Positions 27,492 through 34,510 of a stretch of 64,000 bases of DNA are shown here, one piece after another. Positions within the stretch are counted from its first letter, which is position 1; each line of letters begins with the position of its first letter. The position numbers and the translations under genes are program-made. The notes beneath the pieces were generated by a model. It did not search any database. It had not been told where the DNA came from and saw only the letters and a program-made list of their open reading frames with translations. The stretch is from Streptomyces scabichelini (GTDB lineage Bacteria; Actinomycetota; Actinomycetes; Streptomycetales; Streptomycetaceae). The stretch covers positions 20,055 to 84,054 of the forward strand of contig NZ_JAAKZY010000017.1 in NCBI RefSeq assembly GCF_011045015.1. The letters run 5' to 3'.

Positions 27492-27982
27492 TCACCTTCG
27501 AGGACGGCCGTACGCGGCGGTTGCGCGTGACGGCCGTGATGGCCGAGTCGATGCCGTACCAGGTCTTCCTCCCGCGCGACCTGGTACGCGACCACGACCC
27601 TTCCGCACTGGCGGACGTCGCTTGCCGCACAACCCCCGGCCCCACGCGCCTCCTGGCCGGGCTCAGGGCCGACGAGATCTCCGTGCAGGCGTACGCGGCC
27701 TCGGACGACGCCGAGGAGGACCGGCTTGTGTGGATCTTCACTCTGATGCTCGTCGCCGTATCGGCGGGCTACACGGCGATCGCCGTCGCCTCCACCTTGC
27801 TGACGGCTACCGCGGGCCGGGTGCGCGACTTCCGCGTGCTGCGCCTGTCTGGTGCGACGCCGCGCCAGGTGCTGCTGGCCCTTACAGCCGAAACGTGCTG
27901 CGTCGTGACCCTGGGCGCGGCCCTGGGCCTGACGGTGGCCGCCCCGGCCCTGTTCACGCGACCGCTGATCACGCCGGACAGC
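27488..27982 (+). pseudogene. fragment of FtsX-type ABC permease
   Basis: The open frame begins in the middle of a protein (LTFEDGRTRRLRVTAVMAESMPYQVFLPRDLV) and continues through two typical FtsX membrane segments with GRVRDFRVLRLSGATPRQVLLALTAETCCVV. It then stops being protein-like exactly at the tRNA-Gly terminator, where it would read into the tRNA. Both ends are missing: the start lies in the breakpoint with the regulator fragment, and the last membrane helix is cut. This is a remnant of a larger ABC permease, not a functional gene. It bears no special similarity to the permease at the left edge of the window. Confidence 0.82.
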
Positions 27983-28012
27983 AAAAAGGCCCGGGTCTCT
28001 GACCTGGGCCTT
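27983..28012 (-). terminator. rho-independent terminator of tRNA-Gly
   Basis: An 11-bp stem (27986-27996 / 28002-28012, with one G-U pair) and 5-nt loop, followed on the minus strand by five T residues. It begins 5 nt past the CCA end of the tRNA gene. Confidence 0.88.
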
Positions 28013-28017
28013 CTCCA

Positions 28018-28091
28018 TGGAGCGGGTGACGAGAATCGAACTCGCGCTCTCAGCTTGGGAAGCTGATGTTCTACCATTAAACTACACCCGC
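28018..28091 (-). tRNA. tRNA-Gly (anticodon CCC)
   Basis: A 74-nt minus-strand cloverleaf, 5' GCGGGTG ... CACCCGC TCCA 3', with encoded CCA. The anticodon arm is TCAGC-TTCCCAA-GCTGA, giving anticodon CCC (reads GGG). The T arm contains GAGTTCGATTCTC. Acceptor, anticodon and T stems all pair. A terminator follows. A partial copy of its 3' end lies at 23268-23283, which suggests use as an integration site. Confidence 0.96.
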
Positions 28092-28363
28092 GTGAGACGC
28101 CGATCGGGCTGTTCGGACCGGTGTCGGAAACGCGGATTCACTGTACCTCATGCCAGGCCCCCGGCGCCGAAGCCGTGGGGCCTGTGGTGGTTTCGGAGAG
28201 TGGACGGGGCTGCGGGGCGCGGGAGTTGGGGCGTACGGTGAAGGGGCGGGAGAGGGTCCGGGAGGGATCGGAGTGCCGCCTGGAGGGCCGTCTCGTTCGT
28301 CCCGTAATGTGGCGTTTCACGTCAGTCAGACGCGGCTCTTGGGGAAGGGACTCTGAGGACTTG

Positions 28364-28525
28364 ATGGAACGCAGCACCGTCGTCCGTTGTGCCGAAGGGC
28401 ACGTGTTCAGCACCGCTTCGCTTCCGATGCAGCAGGCCGAGCGGCTCGGCCCCGGACGGCTGATCCGCTGTCCGCGCTGTGCCCGGCTCCGGAATGTCGT
28501 GCCGGTGGCGATGGAGAAGCGGTAG
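28364..28525 (+). CDS. zinc-ribbon-like small protein
   Basis: A 53-residue protein, [23 protein letters not shown]...[15 protein letters not shown]. Cys9 and His13, together with the CPRC pair near residues 36-39, look like a minimal zinc-binding site. ATG 28364 has GAGGA nine bases upstream, a good ribosome-binding site. It sits between tRNA-Gly and dcd, a neighbourhood I recall as conserved in Streptomyces. Function unknown; a nucleic-acid- or protein-binding zinc ribbon is the likely structure. Confidence 0.7.
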   Translation: MERSTVVRCAEGHVFSTASLPMQQAERLGPGRLIRCPRCARLRNVVPVAMEKR

Positions 28526-28606
28526 CCGGACAACAAGCGATAGCCGGCCGGCAAGCGGTAAGCGGCCGGCAAGGGGTAAGCGGCAACCACGGCTACGGCT
28601 ACACCC

Positions 28607-28710
28607 TGTGCGGGCCCGTCACGGTCTTCGGATCGTGGCGGGCCCGTCACCGTCTTCCGATTGTGGCGGGTCCGTCGCCGTCTTCCGATTGTGGTGGGCC
28701 CGTACGCGAT
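28607..28710. repeat. 27-28-bp tandem repeat upstream of dcd
   Basis: Three near-identical units (28607-28633, 28634-28661, 28662-28689), each about TGTGGCGGGCCCGTC followed by ACCGTCTTCCGAT, and a truncated fourth unit (28690-28710) end 15 bp before the dcd start codon. Shorter imperfect repeats (CCGGCAAGCGGTAAG-like) precede them at about 28525-28585. Confidence 0.9.
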
Positions 28711-28725
28711 GCGTATCCTCAGGGC

Positions 28726-29301
28726 GTGCTTCTCTCAGACAAGGACATCCGGGCCGAGATCGACTCCGGACGGGTCCGGATCGATCCGTACGACGAATCC
28801 ATGGTGCAGCCGTCGAGCATCGACGTGCGGCTCGACCGCTACTTCCGGGTGTTCGAGAATCACCGCTACCCGCACATCGACCCCTCCATCGAGCAGGCCG
28901 ACCTCACGCGCCTCGTCGAACCCAACGGGGACGAGCCGTTCATCCTGCACCCCGGGGAGTTCGTGCTGGCGAGTTCGTACGAGGTGATCAGCCTCCCCGA
29001 CGATCTCGCCTCGCGGCTCGAAGGGAAGAGTTCGCTGGGGCGGCTGGGGCTTGTCACTCATTCCACCGCCGGGTTCATCGACCCCGGCTTCTCCGGGCAC
29101 GTCACCCTTGAGCTGTCCAATCTCGCCACGCTGCCCATCAAGCTGTGGCCTGGCATGAAGATCGGCCAGCTGTGCATGTTCCGGCTCAGCTCGCCCGCCG
29201 AATCCCCTTACGGCTCCGAGCGCTACGGCTCCCGCTACCAGGGCCAGCGCGGGCCCACCGCCTCGCGGTCCTTCCTCAACTTCCATCGGACCCAGGTGTG
29301 A
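28726..29301 (+). CDS. dcd: dCTP deaminase
   Basis: A 191-residue enzyme, the usual length, starting at GTG 28726 ([22 protein letters not shown]). It deaminates dCTP to dUTP for thymidylate synthesis, or, in bifunctional actinobacterial members, also hydrolyses dUTP to dUMP. Conserved motifs are [29 protein letters not shown], the nucleotide-binding [14 protein letters not shown], and the catalytic-region [21 protein letters not shown], plus the C-terminal lid [14 protein letters not shown]. It is closely followed by the phosphoribosyltransferase (13 bp), suggesting a nucleotide-metabolism operon. The 5' region is unusual in consisting almost entirely of tandem repeats. Confidence 0.97.
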   Translation: MLLSDKDIRAEIDSGRVRIDPYDESMVQPSSIDVRLDRYFRVFENHRYPHIDPSIEQADLTRLVEPNGDEPFILHPGEFVLASSYEVISLPDDLASRLEGKSSLGRLGLVTHSTAGFIDPGFSGHVTLELSNLATLPIKLWPGMKIGQLCMFRLSSPAESPYGSERYGSRYQGQRGPTASRSFLNFHRTQV

Positions 29302-29314
29302 GGGCAGGGCCGGC

Positions 29315-29812
29315 ATGAGCGACATACGCGAGAATCTCAGCTACGAGCAGTTCGGCGGCGCCGTTCGTGAGCTGGCGCAGACGATCGCCGATGACGGGTA
29401 CGAACCCGATGTCGTCCTTTCCATTGCCCGCGGAGGCGTTTTTGTCGCGGGCGGGCTCGCCTACGCGCTCGACTGCAAAAATCTCCATCTGGTCAATGTG
29501 GAGTTTTATACGGGCGTCGGGACCACTCTCGAGATGCCCGTCATGCTCGCACCCGTTCCGAATGTCGTCGACTTCACCAACAAGAAAGTGCTCATCGCCG
29601 ACGACGTCGCGGACACCGGCAAGACACTGAAGCTCGTGTACGACTTCTGCCTCGCGCATGTCGCCGAGGTGCGGTCCGCCGTGATCTACGAGAAGTCGCA
29701 GTCGCTGGTGAAGTGCGAGTACGTGTGGAAGCGGACCGATGAGTGGATCAACTTCCCGTGGAGTGTGCAGGAACCGGTGGTGAGGCGGGCGGGGCAGGTG
29801 CTCGACTCCTGA
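29315..29812 (+). CDS. purine-type phosphoribosyltransferase
   Basis: A 165-residue type I PRTase. The PRPP-binding loop VLIADDVADTGKTLKLV (residues ~93-109) is diagnostic, and the N-terminal YEPDVVLSIARGGVFVAGGLAYAL supplies the pyrophosphate-binding loop. Length and hood-less architecture resemble xanthine/hypoxanthine-guanine phosphoribosyltransferases such as Gpt-like enzymes, which salvage purine bases with PRPP. The ending WKRTDEWINFPW is typical of this group in actinobacteria. It lies 13 bp after dcd and is probably co-transcribed. The base specificity cannot be fixed from sequence. Confidence 0.9.
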   Translation: MSDIRENLSYEQFGGAVRELAQTIADDGYEPDVVLSIARGGVFVAGGLAYALDCKNLHLVNVEFYTGVGTTLEMPVMLAPVPNVVDFTNKKVLIADDVADTGKTLKLVYDFCLAHVAEVRSAVIYEKSQSLVKCEYVWKRTDEWINFPWSVQEPVVRRAGQVLDS

Positions 29813-29816
29813 TCGG

Positions 29817-30074
29817 CTACTCGGCGATCTCCGTTCGCTCCCACCATTCGTAGACCGGGAGTTTCCCCTCAGGCGTGTCCTGGGTGCGTGGCGTCGGGCG
29901 GAAGTGTTCGTATCCGCCGCGGTGCGGGATCTTCAGGTCCTCGCCGGCGGGAGCCGTGGCGGGGACGATCCTCTCGGGCAGGTCGTTGGGGCCGCCTTCG
30001 AGGGCCGCCTTGATCGCCTTGCCTGCTGCATTACCTGCTGTTTTGGCTGCTGCGTTGCCTGTCTTGGTGGCCAT
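29817..30074 (-). CDS. DUF5988-like small protein
   Basis: An 85-residue protein. The first ~25 residues are Ala/Lys-rich and repetitive (KTGNAAAKTAGNAAGKAIKA). The rest, ALEGGPNDLPERIV...IPHRGGYEHFRPT...LPVYEWWERTEIAE, resembles the DUF5988 family as I remember it: small actinobacterial proteins of unknown function, often near natural-product genes. The stop is 4 bp past the convergent phosphoribosyltransferase. The start ATG 30074 precedes a basic N-terminus; the sulfite-oxidase-like gene is upstream on the same strand. Confidence 0.62.
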   Translation of the reverse strand: MATKTGNAAAKTAGNAAGKAIKAALEGGPNDLPERIVPATAPAGEDLKIPHRGGYEHFRPTPRTQDTPEGKLPVYEWWERTEIAE

Positions 30075-30120
30075 GTTTCCAGTCTTTCCAGCTCGTGTGG
30101 CTCGCGCATTTCAGACGGGT

Positions 30121-31329
30121 TCAGTCGCCCTCCGGCAGGCAGACCGCGGTGATCCGCTGGACCAGGTTGTTGCCGAAGCCGCCGCGGTTCCAGGGCTGGG
30201 CCAGGGGTTGGGCGTGGCCCGCGGCGTCGGTTGCGCGGGCGGTCAGTACGTGGGTGCCGGGTGCGGCCGTCCATGTCGTACGCCAGGTCCGCCAGGCCCA
30301 TGCGCGCCCTTCGGACGCGTGAAGCTCGGCCTCGTCCCAGGTGTGTCCGTCGTCCGTGCTCACCTCGACCTTGGTCACCGGGGCGTGGCCCGACCAGGCG
30401 CGGCCCTCCAAGGTCACCGGGCCGGGGCGTACGACGCGGGTGCGGGACATGAAGTCGGGGAAGCCCGGCGGGATCATCAGCGCTCGCGGGGCGATCCTGG
30501 TGACCGGTTCGCCGGGGTCGTCGGGGGACTGACGGTAGCGATAGGCGACCGACTGCTGGAATCCCGTGAAGGGCGTGCTGGTCAGGGCGATTTCGCGGAG
30601 CCATTTCACATGGGCCATGCCGTACCAGCCGGGCACCACAAGCCGTACGGGGTGGCCGTGCTGCGGTGGCAGCGGGGCGCCGTTCATCTCGTACGCCACC
30701 AGCACCTCGGGATCGTCGGCGGTGGCGTCCGCGAGCGTGAGGCTGCGCTGGTAGTCCTGCTCGACGCCGCGCTCGACACCGTGGTCGGCGCCGGTGAAGA
30801 CGGCCTCGACGGCGTCCGGCTCGACTCCGGCCTCGGCGAGCAGGGTCCGGAGCGGGACTCCGGTCCAGTCGGCGGTGCCGACCGCCTCCACCAGCCAGGG
30901 CTGGCTCACCGGTCGCGGCGCGAGCCGGGCCCGGCCGTTGCCCGCGCACTCCATCGTCACCCGGTGGGTCACCGCCGGGAACGAGCGCAGGGTCGCCATG
31001 TCCAGGCTCAGCGGGGTGCGTACCCGGCCGCGTACGGCGAGCGTCCAGTCGGCGGCTTGGGCGGCGGGGATGTCGTAGTGGACGAGTACGTAGTGCAGTC
31101 CGGGCGGCGTGACGTCATACCGCAGGGCCTCCAGCGGCAGCCCGTGGTTGCGGGCCGCGAGCGCGACTTCCTCCGGGCTGATCCCCTCGGCGGGCCCGGC
31201 GACGCGTGCTGGTGCACTGACGGCTCGTATGTCTGTTATGTCTGTGCTCGTGCCGGCGTCTATGTCTGTGCTCGTGCCGGCGTCCGCGTTCGCAGCCGTG
31301 CCGGTGTGCGTGTCCAGGGCCCTGTCCAT
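30121..31329 (-). CDS. sulfite oxidase-type molybdopterin oxidoreductase
   Basis: A 402-residue enzyme of the sulfite-oxidase superfamily. The molybdopterin domain contains the Moco-coordinating cysteine, Cys128, in RVTMECAGNGR, then WTGVPLRTLLAEAG, VFTGADHG, LVAYEMNGAPLPPQHGHPVRLVVPGWYGMAHVKWL. The C-terminal Mo-co dimerisation domain follows (PGPVTLEGRAWSGHAPVTKVEVSTDDGHTWDEAEL, TARATDAAGHAQP). No haem domain or Tat signal is seen, so it is a cytoplasmic enzyme with another electron acceptor. The N-terminus has a repeated DAGTSTDI from a DNA duplication near 31240-31285. The start is uncertain; ATG 31329 is preceded by a G-rich run. Confidence 0.88.
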   Translation of the reverse strand: MDRALDTHTGTAANADAGTSTDIDAGTSTDITDIRAVSAPARVAGPAEGISPEEVALAARNHGLPLEALRYDVTPPGLHYVLVHYDIPAAQAADWTLAVRGRVRTPLSLDMATLRSFPAVTHRVTMECAGNGRARLAPRPVSQPWLVEAVGTADWTGVPLRTLLAEAGVEPDAVEAVFTGADHGVERGVEQDYQRSLTLADATADDPEVLVAYEMNGAPLPPQHGHPVRLVVPGWYGMAHVKWLREIALTSTPFTGFQQSVAYRYRQSPDDPGEPVTRIAPRALMIPPGFPDFMSRTRVVRPGPVTLEGRAWSGHAPVTKVEVSTDDGHTWDEAELHASEGRAWAWRTWRTTWTAAPGTHVLTARATDAAGHAQPLAQPWNRGGFGNNLVQRITAVCLPEGD

Positions 31330-31450
31330 CCCCCCATGGTGCGCTCGGGATCCGCGTCGCGCGAGGCCGTGGACGAGCCCGTCGGCGGGCCGATTGCGAG
31401 ACTCCCCGTACGGGGAGACGCTGGAGAGGTCAGCCCTGCGGCACCGGTTG

Positions 31451-31507
31451 TGTTCTGCGCTGTTCTGCGACTCGTGTTCTGCGACCTGTGTTCTGCGATG
31501 TTCTGCG
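31451..31507. repeat. five-copy TGTTCTGCG array upstream of FAD oxidoreductase
   Basis: TGTTCTGCG occurs at 31451, 31461, 31475, 31489 and 31499, a symmetric 10/14/14/10 spacing, ending 33 bp before the FAD oxidoreductase start codon. It lies between divergent genes. It could be an operator array or a slipped repeat. Confidence 0.85.
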
Positions 31508-31540
31508 ACCCAGGAGTTGTCTCTCTGCGAGGAGATCGTC

Positions 31541-32941
31541 ATGGCCGGCATGGACGAAACGACCCTGGAGGCGATGCGGACCGTGCTGCGCGGTCCGGTC
31601 GTCGCCCCGCGCGACCCGGAGTACAACGAGACCCGCAAGATCTACAACGCGATGATCGACCGCAGGCCGGCCGCCATCGTGGCCTGCAGAGACGCCGCGG
31701 ACGTGATGAACGCGGTCGACTTCATCCGCGACCACGGTCTCGAACTCGCCGTCCGCGGCGGTGGGCACAGCGGCCCGGGACTGTGTCTGGTGGACGACGG
31801 CGTCACCATCGACCTCTCACCGATGCGCTGGGTACGCGTCGATCCGGCGACGAGGACCGCACAGGTCGGCGGCGGCAGCGTGCTCGCCGACCTGGACCAT
31901 GCCGCCCACGCCTTCGGCCTCGCCACTCCCGCCGGGATCATGTCGACGACGGGCGTCGGTGGCCTCACCCTCGGCGGCGGACACGGCCACCTCACCCGCA
32001 AGTACGGCCTGACGGTGGACAACCTGCTGTCCGCGGACGTCGTACTGGCCGACGGCAGCTTCGTCACCGCCAACGAGAAGGAGCACGCGGATCTCTTCTG
32101 GGCGCTGCGTGGCGGCGGCGGGAACTTCGGGATCGTCACGTCCTTCACCTTCCAACTGCACCCCGTGCACACCGTGGCCGCCGGGGTCACGCTGTGGCCC
32201 CTCGACCACATCCGCGAGGTGCTGCAGTGGTACCGCGACTTCCTGCCCCAGGCGCCCGAGGACCTGAACGGCTTCTTCGCGTCGCTCGTCGTGCCGCCCG
32301 GACCGCCGTTCCCGGAAGCGATCCACGGGCAGAAGATGTGCGGCGTCGTGTGGTGCTGGACAGGGGATCTGGACCGCGTCGACGAGGCCTTCGCGCCGGT
32401 GAACGAGCCCGCCGTACCGGCTCTCCAGTTCATCGCGCCGATGCCGTATCCCGCGCTCCAGACGATGTTCGACGAGCTGATCCCGCGCGGCCTCCAGTGG
32501 TACTGGCGCGGCGACTTCTTCGACCGCATCACGGACGACGCCATCGCCGTACACGCCAGGTACGCGGAGGGCATCCCCACCGACCTGTCGACGATGCACC
32601 TGTATCCGGTCGGCGGGGCGGCCCACCGTGTGGGACGGGAGGACACGGCGTGGGCGTACCGGCACGCCAACTGGTCCGGCATCATCGGCGGCGTCGATCC
32701 CGACCCGGCCAACGCCGGGACGGTCAAGCAGTGGTGCGTTGACTACTGGGACGAACTGCACCCCCACTCCATGGGCGGCGCCTACGTGAACTTCATCGGC
32801 GACGGTGAGTCCCACGACCGGGTCAGGGCCACCTACGGCGACCACTACGACCGGCTGGCGCGCATCAAGCGGAGCTACGACCCGCACAACCTCTTCCACG
32901 CCAACCAGAACATCGAGCCGGCCCCGGCCCCGGGGAACTGA
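31541..32941 (+). CDS. FAD-linked oxidoreductase, berberine-bridge-enzyme (BBE) type
   Basis: A 466-residue PCMH-type flavoprotein. His76 in LAVRGGGHSGPG is the likely site of 8-alpha-N1-histidyl FAD attachment. The region MSTTGVGGLTLGGGHGHLTRKYGLTVDNLL forms the second FAD segment; the position that carries cysteine in bicovalent BBEs is Met here, so the flavin is probably attached only once. The C-terminal BBE motif appears as DRLARIKRSYDPHNLFHANQNI. Such enzymes oxidise sugars, alcohols or secondary metabolites with O2. ATG 31541 has GAGGAG at the right distance. It is divergent from the sulfite oxidase-like gene, with a repeat array between them. Confidence 0.9.
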   Translation: MAGMDETTLEAMRTVLRGPVVAPRDPEYNETRKIYNAMIDRRPAAIVACRDAADVMNAVDFIRDHGLELAVRGGGHSGPGLCLVDDGVTIDLSPMRWVRVDPATRTAQVGGGSVLADLDHAAHAFGLATPAGIMSTTGVGGLTLGGGHGHLTRKYGLTVDNLLSADVVLADGSFVTANEKEHADLFWALRGGGGNFGIVTSFTFQLHPVHTVAAGVTLWPLDHIREVLQWYRDFLPQAPEDLNGFFASLVVPPGPPFPEAIHGQKMCGVVWCWTGDLDRVDEAFAPVNEPAVPALQFIAPMPYPALQTMFDELIPRGLQWYWRGDFFDRITDDAIAVHARYAEGIPTDLSTMHLYPVGGAAHRVGREDTAWAYRHANWSGIIGGVDPDPANAGTVKQWCVDYWDELHPHSMGGAYVNFIGDGESHDRVRATYGDHYDRLARIKRSYDPHNLFHANQNIEPAPAPGN

Positions 32942-32963
32942 CCCCCGGGGAACTGATCGCGTA

Positions 32964-33869
32964 CTAGAACGTGCCCAGCTTGATGATCGACAGCAACGCG
33001 ATCAGCTGGATCGCGGAGGCGCCCAGGGCCTTCGGCCACGGCAGATCGTGGGACTTCTTGACCATGAGGGTGAACAGGGCGGCGGCCGCCAGCCATGTCG
33101 CCCAGCCCAGGATCTGGACGAAGGGCGCGTCGCCGCCCATGAAGAGGGCCACGACCAGGCGCGGGGCGTCCGTGAGGGACATGATCAGCATGGAGAGGCC
33201 GACCGTGGGCTGCCAGGCGCCGTCGCCGCCGAGCTGGCGGGCGAGGGTGTGGGTGACCACGCCCAGCATGAACGAGCTGATGACGATCGCCACGGCCGTC
33301 GTCAGGACGATGGGCACCGCTGACGAGAGGGTCGCGTTGATGGCGTCCTCCCGGGCTCCGGAGAAGCCGAAGACCGCCAGCAGGCCGTACAGGAACGCCA
33401 CGATGAGGGCCGGGCCCCACATCGTGTAGTCGCGCATCTGCAGGAAGGTCTGGTTGGGGCGCATGATGACGCCGCTCAGCAGTTCCTTCCAGTGCAGGCG
33501 CGGGCCCACCGGGGGCGCCGGCGCCTGGCCGGCGCGGTAGGTCCCGCCCTGGTTGTACGGGTCCTCGCCGATCCCGAACGCCTGCGTGTGGCCCGGGTTG
33601 TTGGCCGCGTACGGGTCCGGGCCCTGGGCGTGGTGATCGTGGTCACCGAAGTACTCCGGCTCGCCGTGGCCGCCCGGCGGGGGCCACTGCTGCCCGCCGT
33701 TGCCGTACTGCTGCGCCTGCGGCGGGTACGGCCCCGGCGCAGGTGGGTAGCCGTACGACGGGCCGCCCTGGGGCGCCTGCTGTCCGTACGGTTGCTGCCG
33801 CGGGTGTTGTTGCGGAGGTGCTTGCCGGGTGCGGTTGTCCCGGCCGCGTCCGATCCTGAATCCAGCCAC
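32964..33869 (-). CDS. Yip1 family membrane protein
   Basis: The protein starts at GTG 33869 (AGFRIGRGRDNR), which I judge likelier than ATG 33950 because that N-terminus is typical of the streptomycete family and the upstream ATG has no spacing from its purine run. Residues ~15-130 are a disordered Pro/Gln/Gly/Tyr-rich cytoplasmic region. Residues ~140-300 contain five membrane spans with the Yip1-domain pattern beginning HWKELLSGVIMRPNQTFLQMRDYTMWGPAL. Bacterial Yip1 proteins are uncharacterised; roles in membrane organisation are assumed by analogy with eukaryotic relatives. It is convergent with the FAD oxidoreductase. Confidence 0.85.
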   Translation of the reverse strand: MAGFRIGRGRDNRTRQAPPQQHPRQQPYGQQAPQGGPSYGYPPAPGPYPPQAQQYGNGGQQWPPPGGHGEPEYFGDHDHHAQGPDPYAANNPGHTQAFGIGEDPYNQGGTYRAGQAPAPPVGPRLHWKELLSGVIMRPNQTFLQMRDYTMWGPALIVAFLYGLLAVFGFSGAREDAINATLSSAVPIVLTTAVAIVISSFMLGVVTHTLARQLGGDGAWQPTVGLSMLIMSLTDAPRLVVALFMGGDAPFVQILGWATWLAAAALFTLMVKKSHDLPWPKALGASAIQLIALLSIIKLGTF

Positions 33870-34026
33870 GTAATCGAACGTACCTGGTCCCGCAGAGTGG
33901 CGTGCCGGGCCCGGGGCAACGGGCCCGGCTTTGACGCTGACCTGTGACATCCCCTAAGGGGTTGTCCAGCCGATTTTCCGTGGCTGCTCAGGGTCGGTTC
34001 AGGGTTTTGCGGTACCGGGAGGGACG

Positions 34027-34422
34027 TCAGGACCAGAAGTCGTTGCTCTTGTCGATGTCCTCGATGCATTCGTCGAGATCGGTGATCTTGTCCCCGACGA
34101 TCCGGAAGACGATGGCGCCGTTCTCGTCGAGCCGCTTCCCGTTGCGCTCGGCCGTGAAGCGGTGCACGGTCACCGCGTGGCCCCTGCCGTCGACGAGCAC
34201 ATGGCGCAGTTCGACCTGCATGGTCCCATTCGTCTCCTCGGCGAGCCGACGGTACATGTCGATGATCGCGTCCTGGCCCTTGAAGTCGCCGGACAGAGGG
34301 TGATTGCCGGGTGTGTGGTGCGTGGCGTCCCCCGAAATCAGCCCGCGCATGGTGTCCATGTCACCACGTACGAAGGCGTCATAGCCCTTGCGGACGAGGG
34401 TTGCGTGCGGGTGCTCAGCCAT
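34027..34422 (-). CDS. SnoaL/NTF2-like fold protein
   Basis: A 131-residue protein of the nuclear-transport-factor-2-like superfamily: helix HATLVRKGYDAFVRGDMDTMRGLISGDATHHTPGNHPLSGDFKGQDAIIDMYRRL, then strands VELRHVLVDGRGHAVTVHRFTAERNGKRLDENGAIVFRIVGDKITDLDEC. This cone-shaped fold is used by ketosteroid isomerases and SnoaL-like cyclases as well as binding proteins. Conserved His and Asp residues lie in the pocket, but the function is open. ATG 34422 follows AGGAAGG; the alternative GTG 34434 abuts that site and is less likely. Confidence 0.85.
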   Translation of the reverse strand: MAEHPHATLVRKGYDAFVRGDMDTMRGLISGDATHHTPGNHPLSGDFKGQDAIIDMYRRLAEETNGTMQVELRHVLVDGRGHAVTVHRFTAERNGKRLDENGAIVFRIVGDKITDLDECIEDIDKSNDFWS

Positions 34423-34510
34423 GTTGATCGTCACCTTCCTGCGGATTGGGTGATATGCGGCTTACGCAGTCAATTGTTCGCCTCTGTCGCCGCGTGAGCC
34501 ACTGGAGGCG

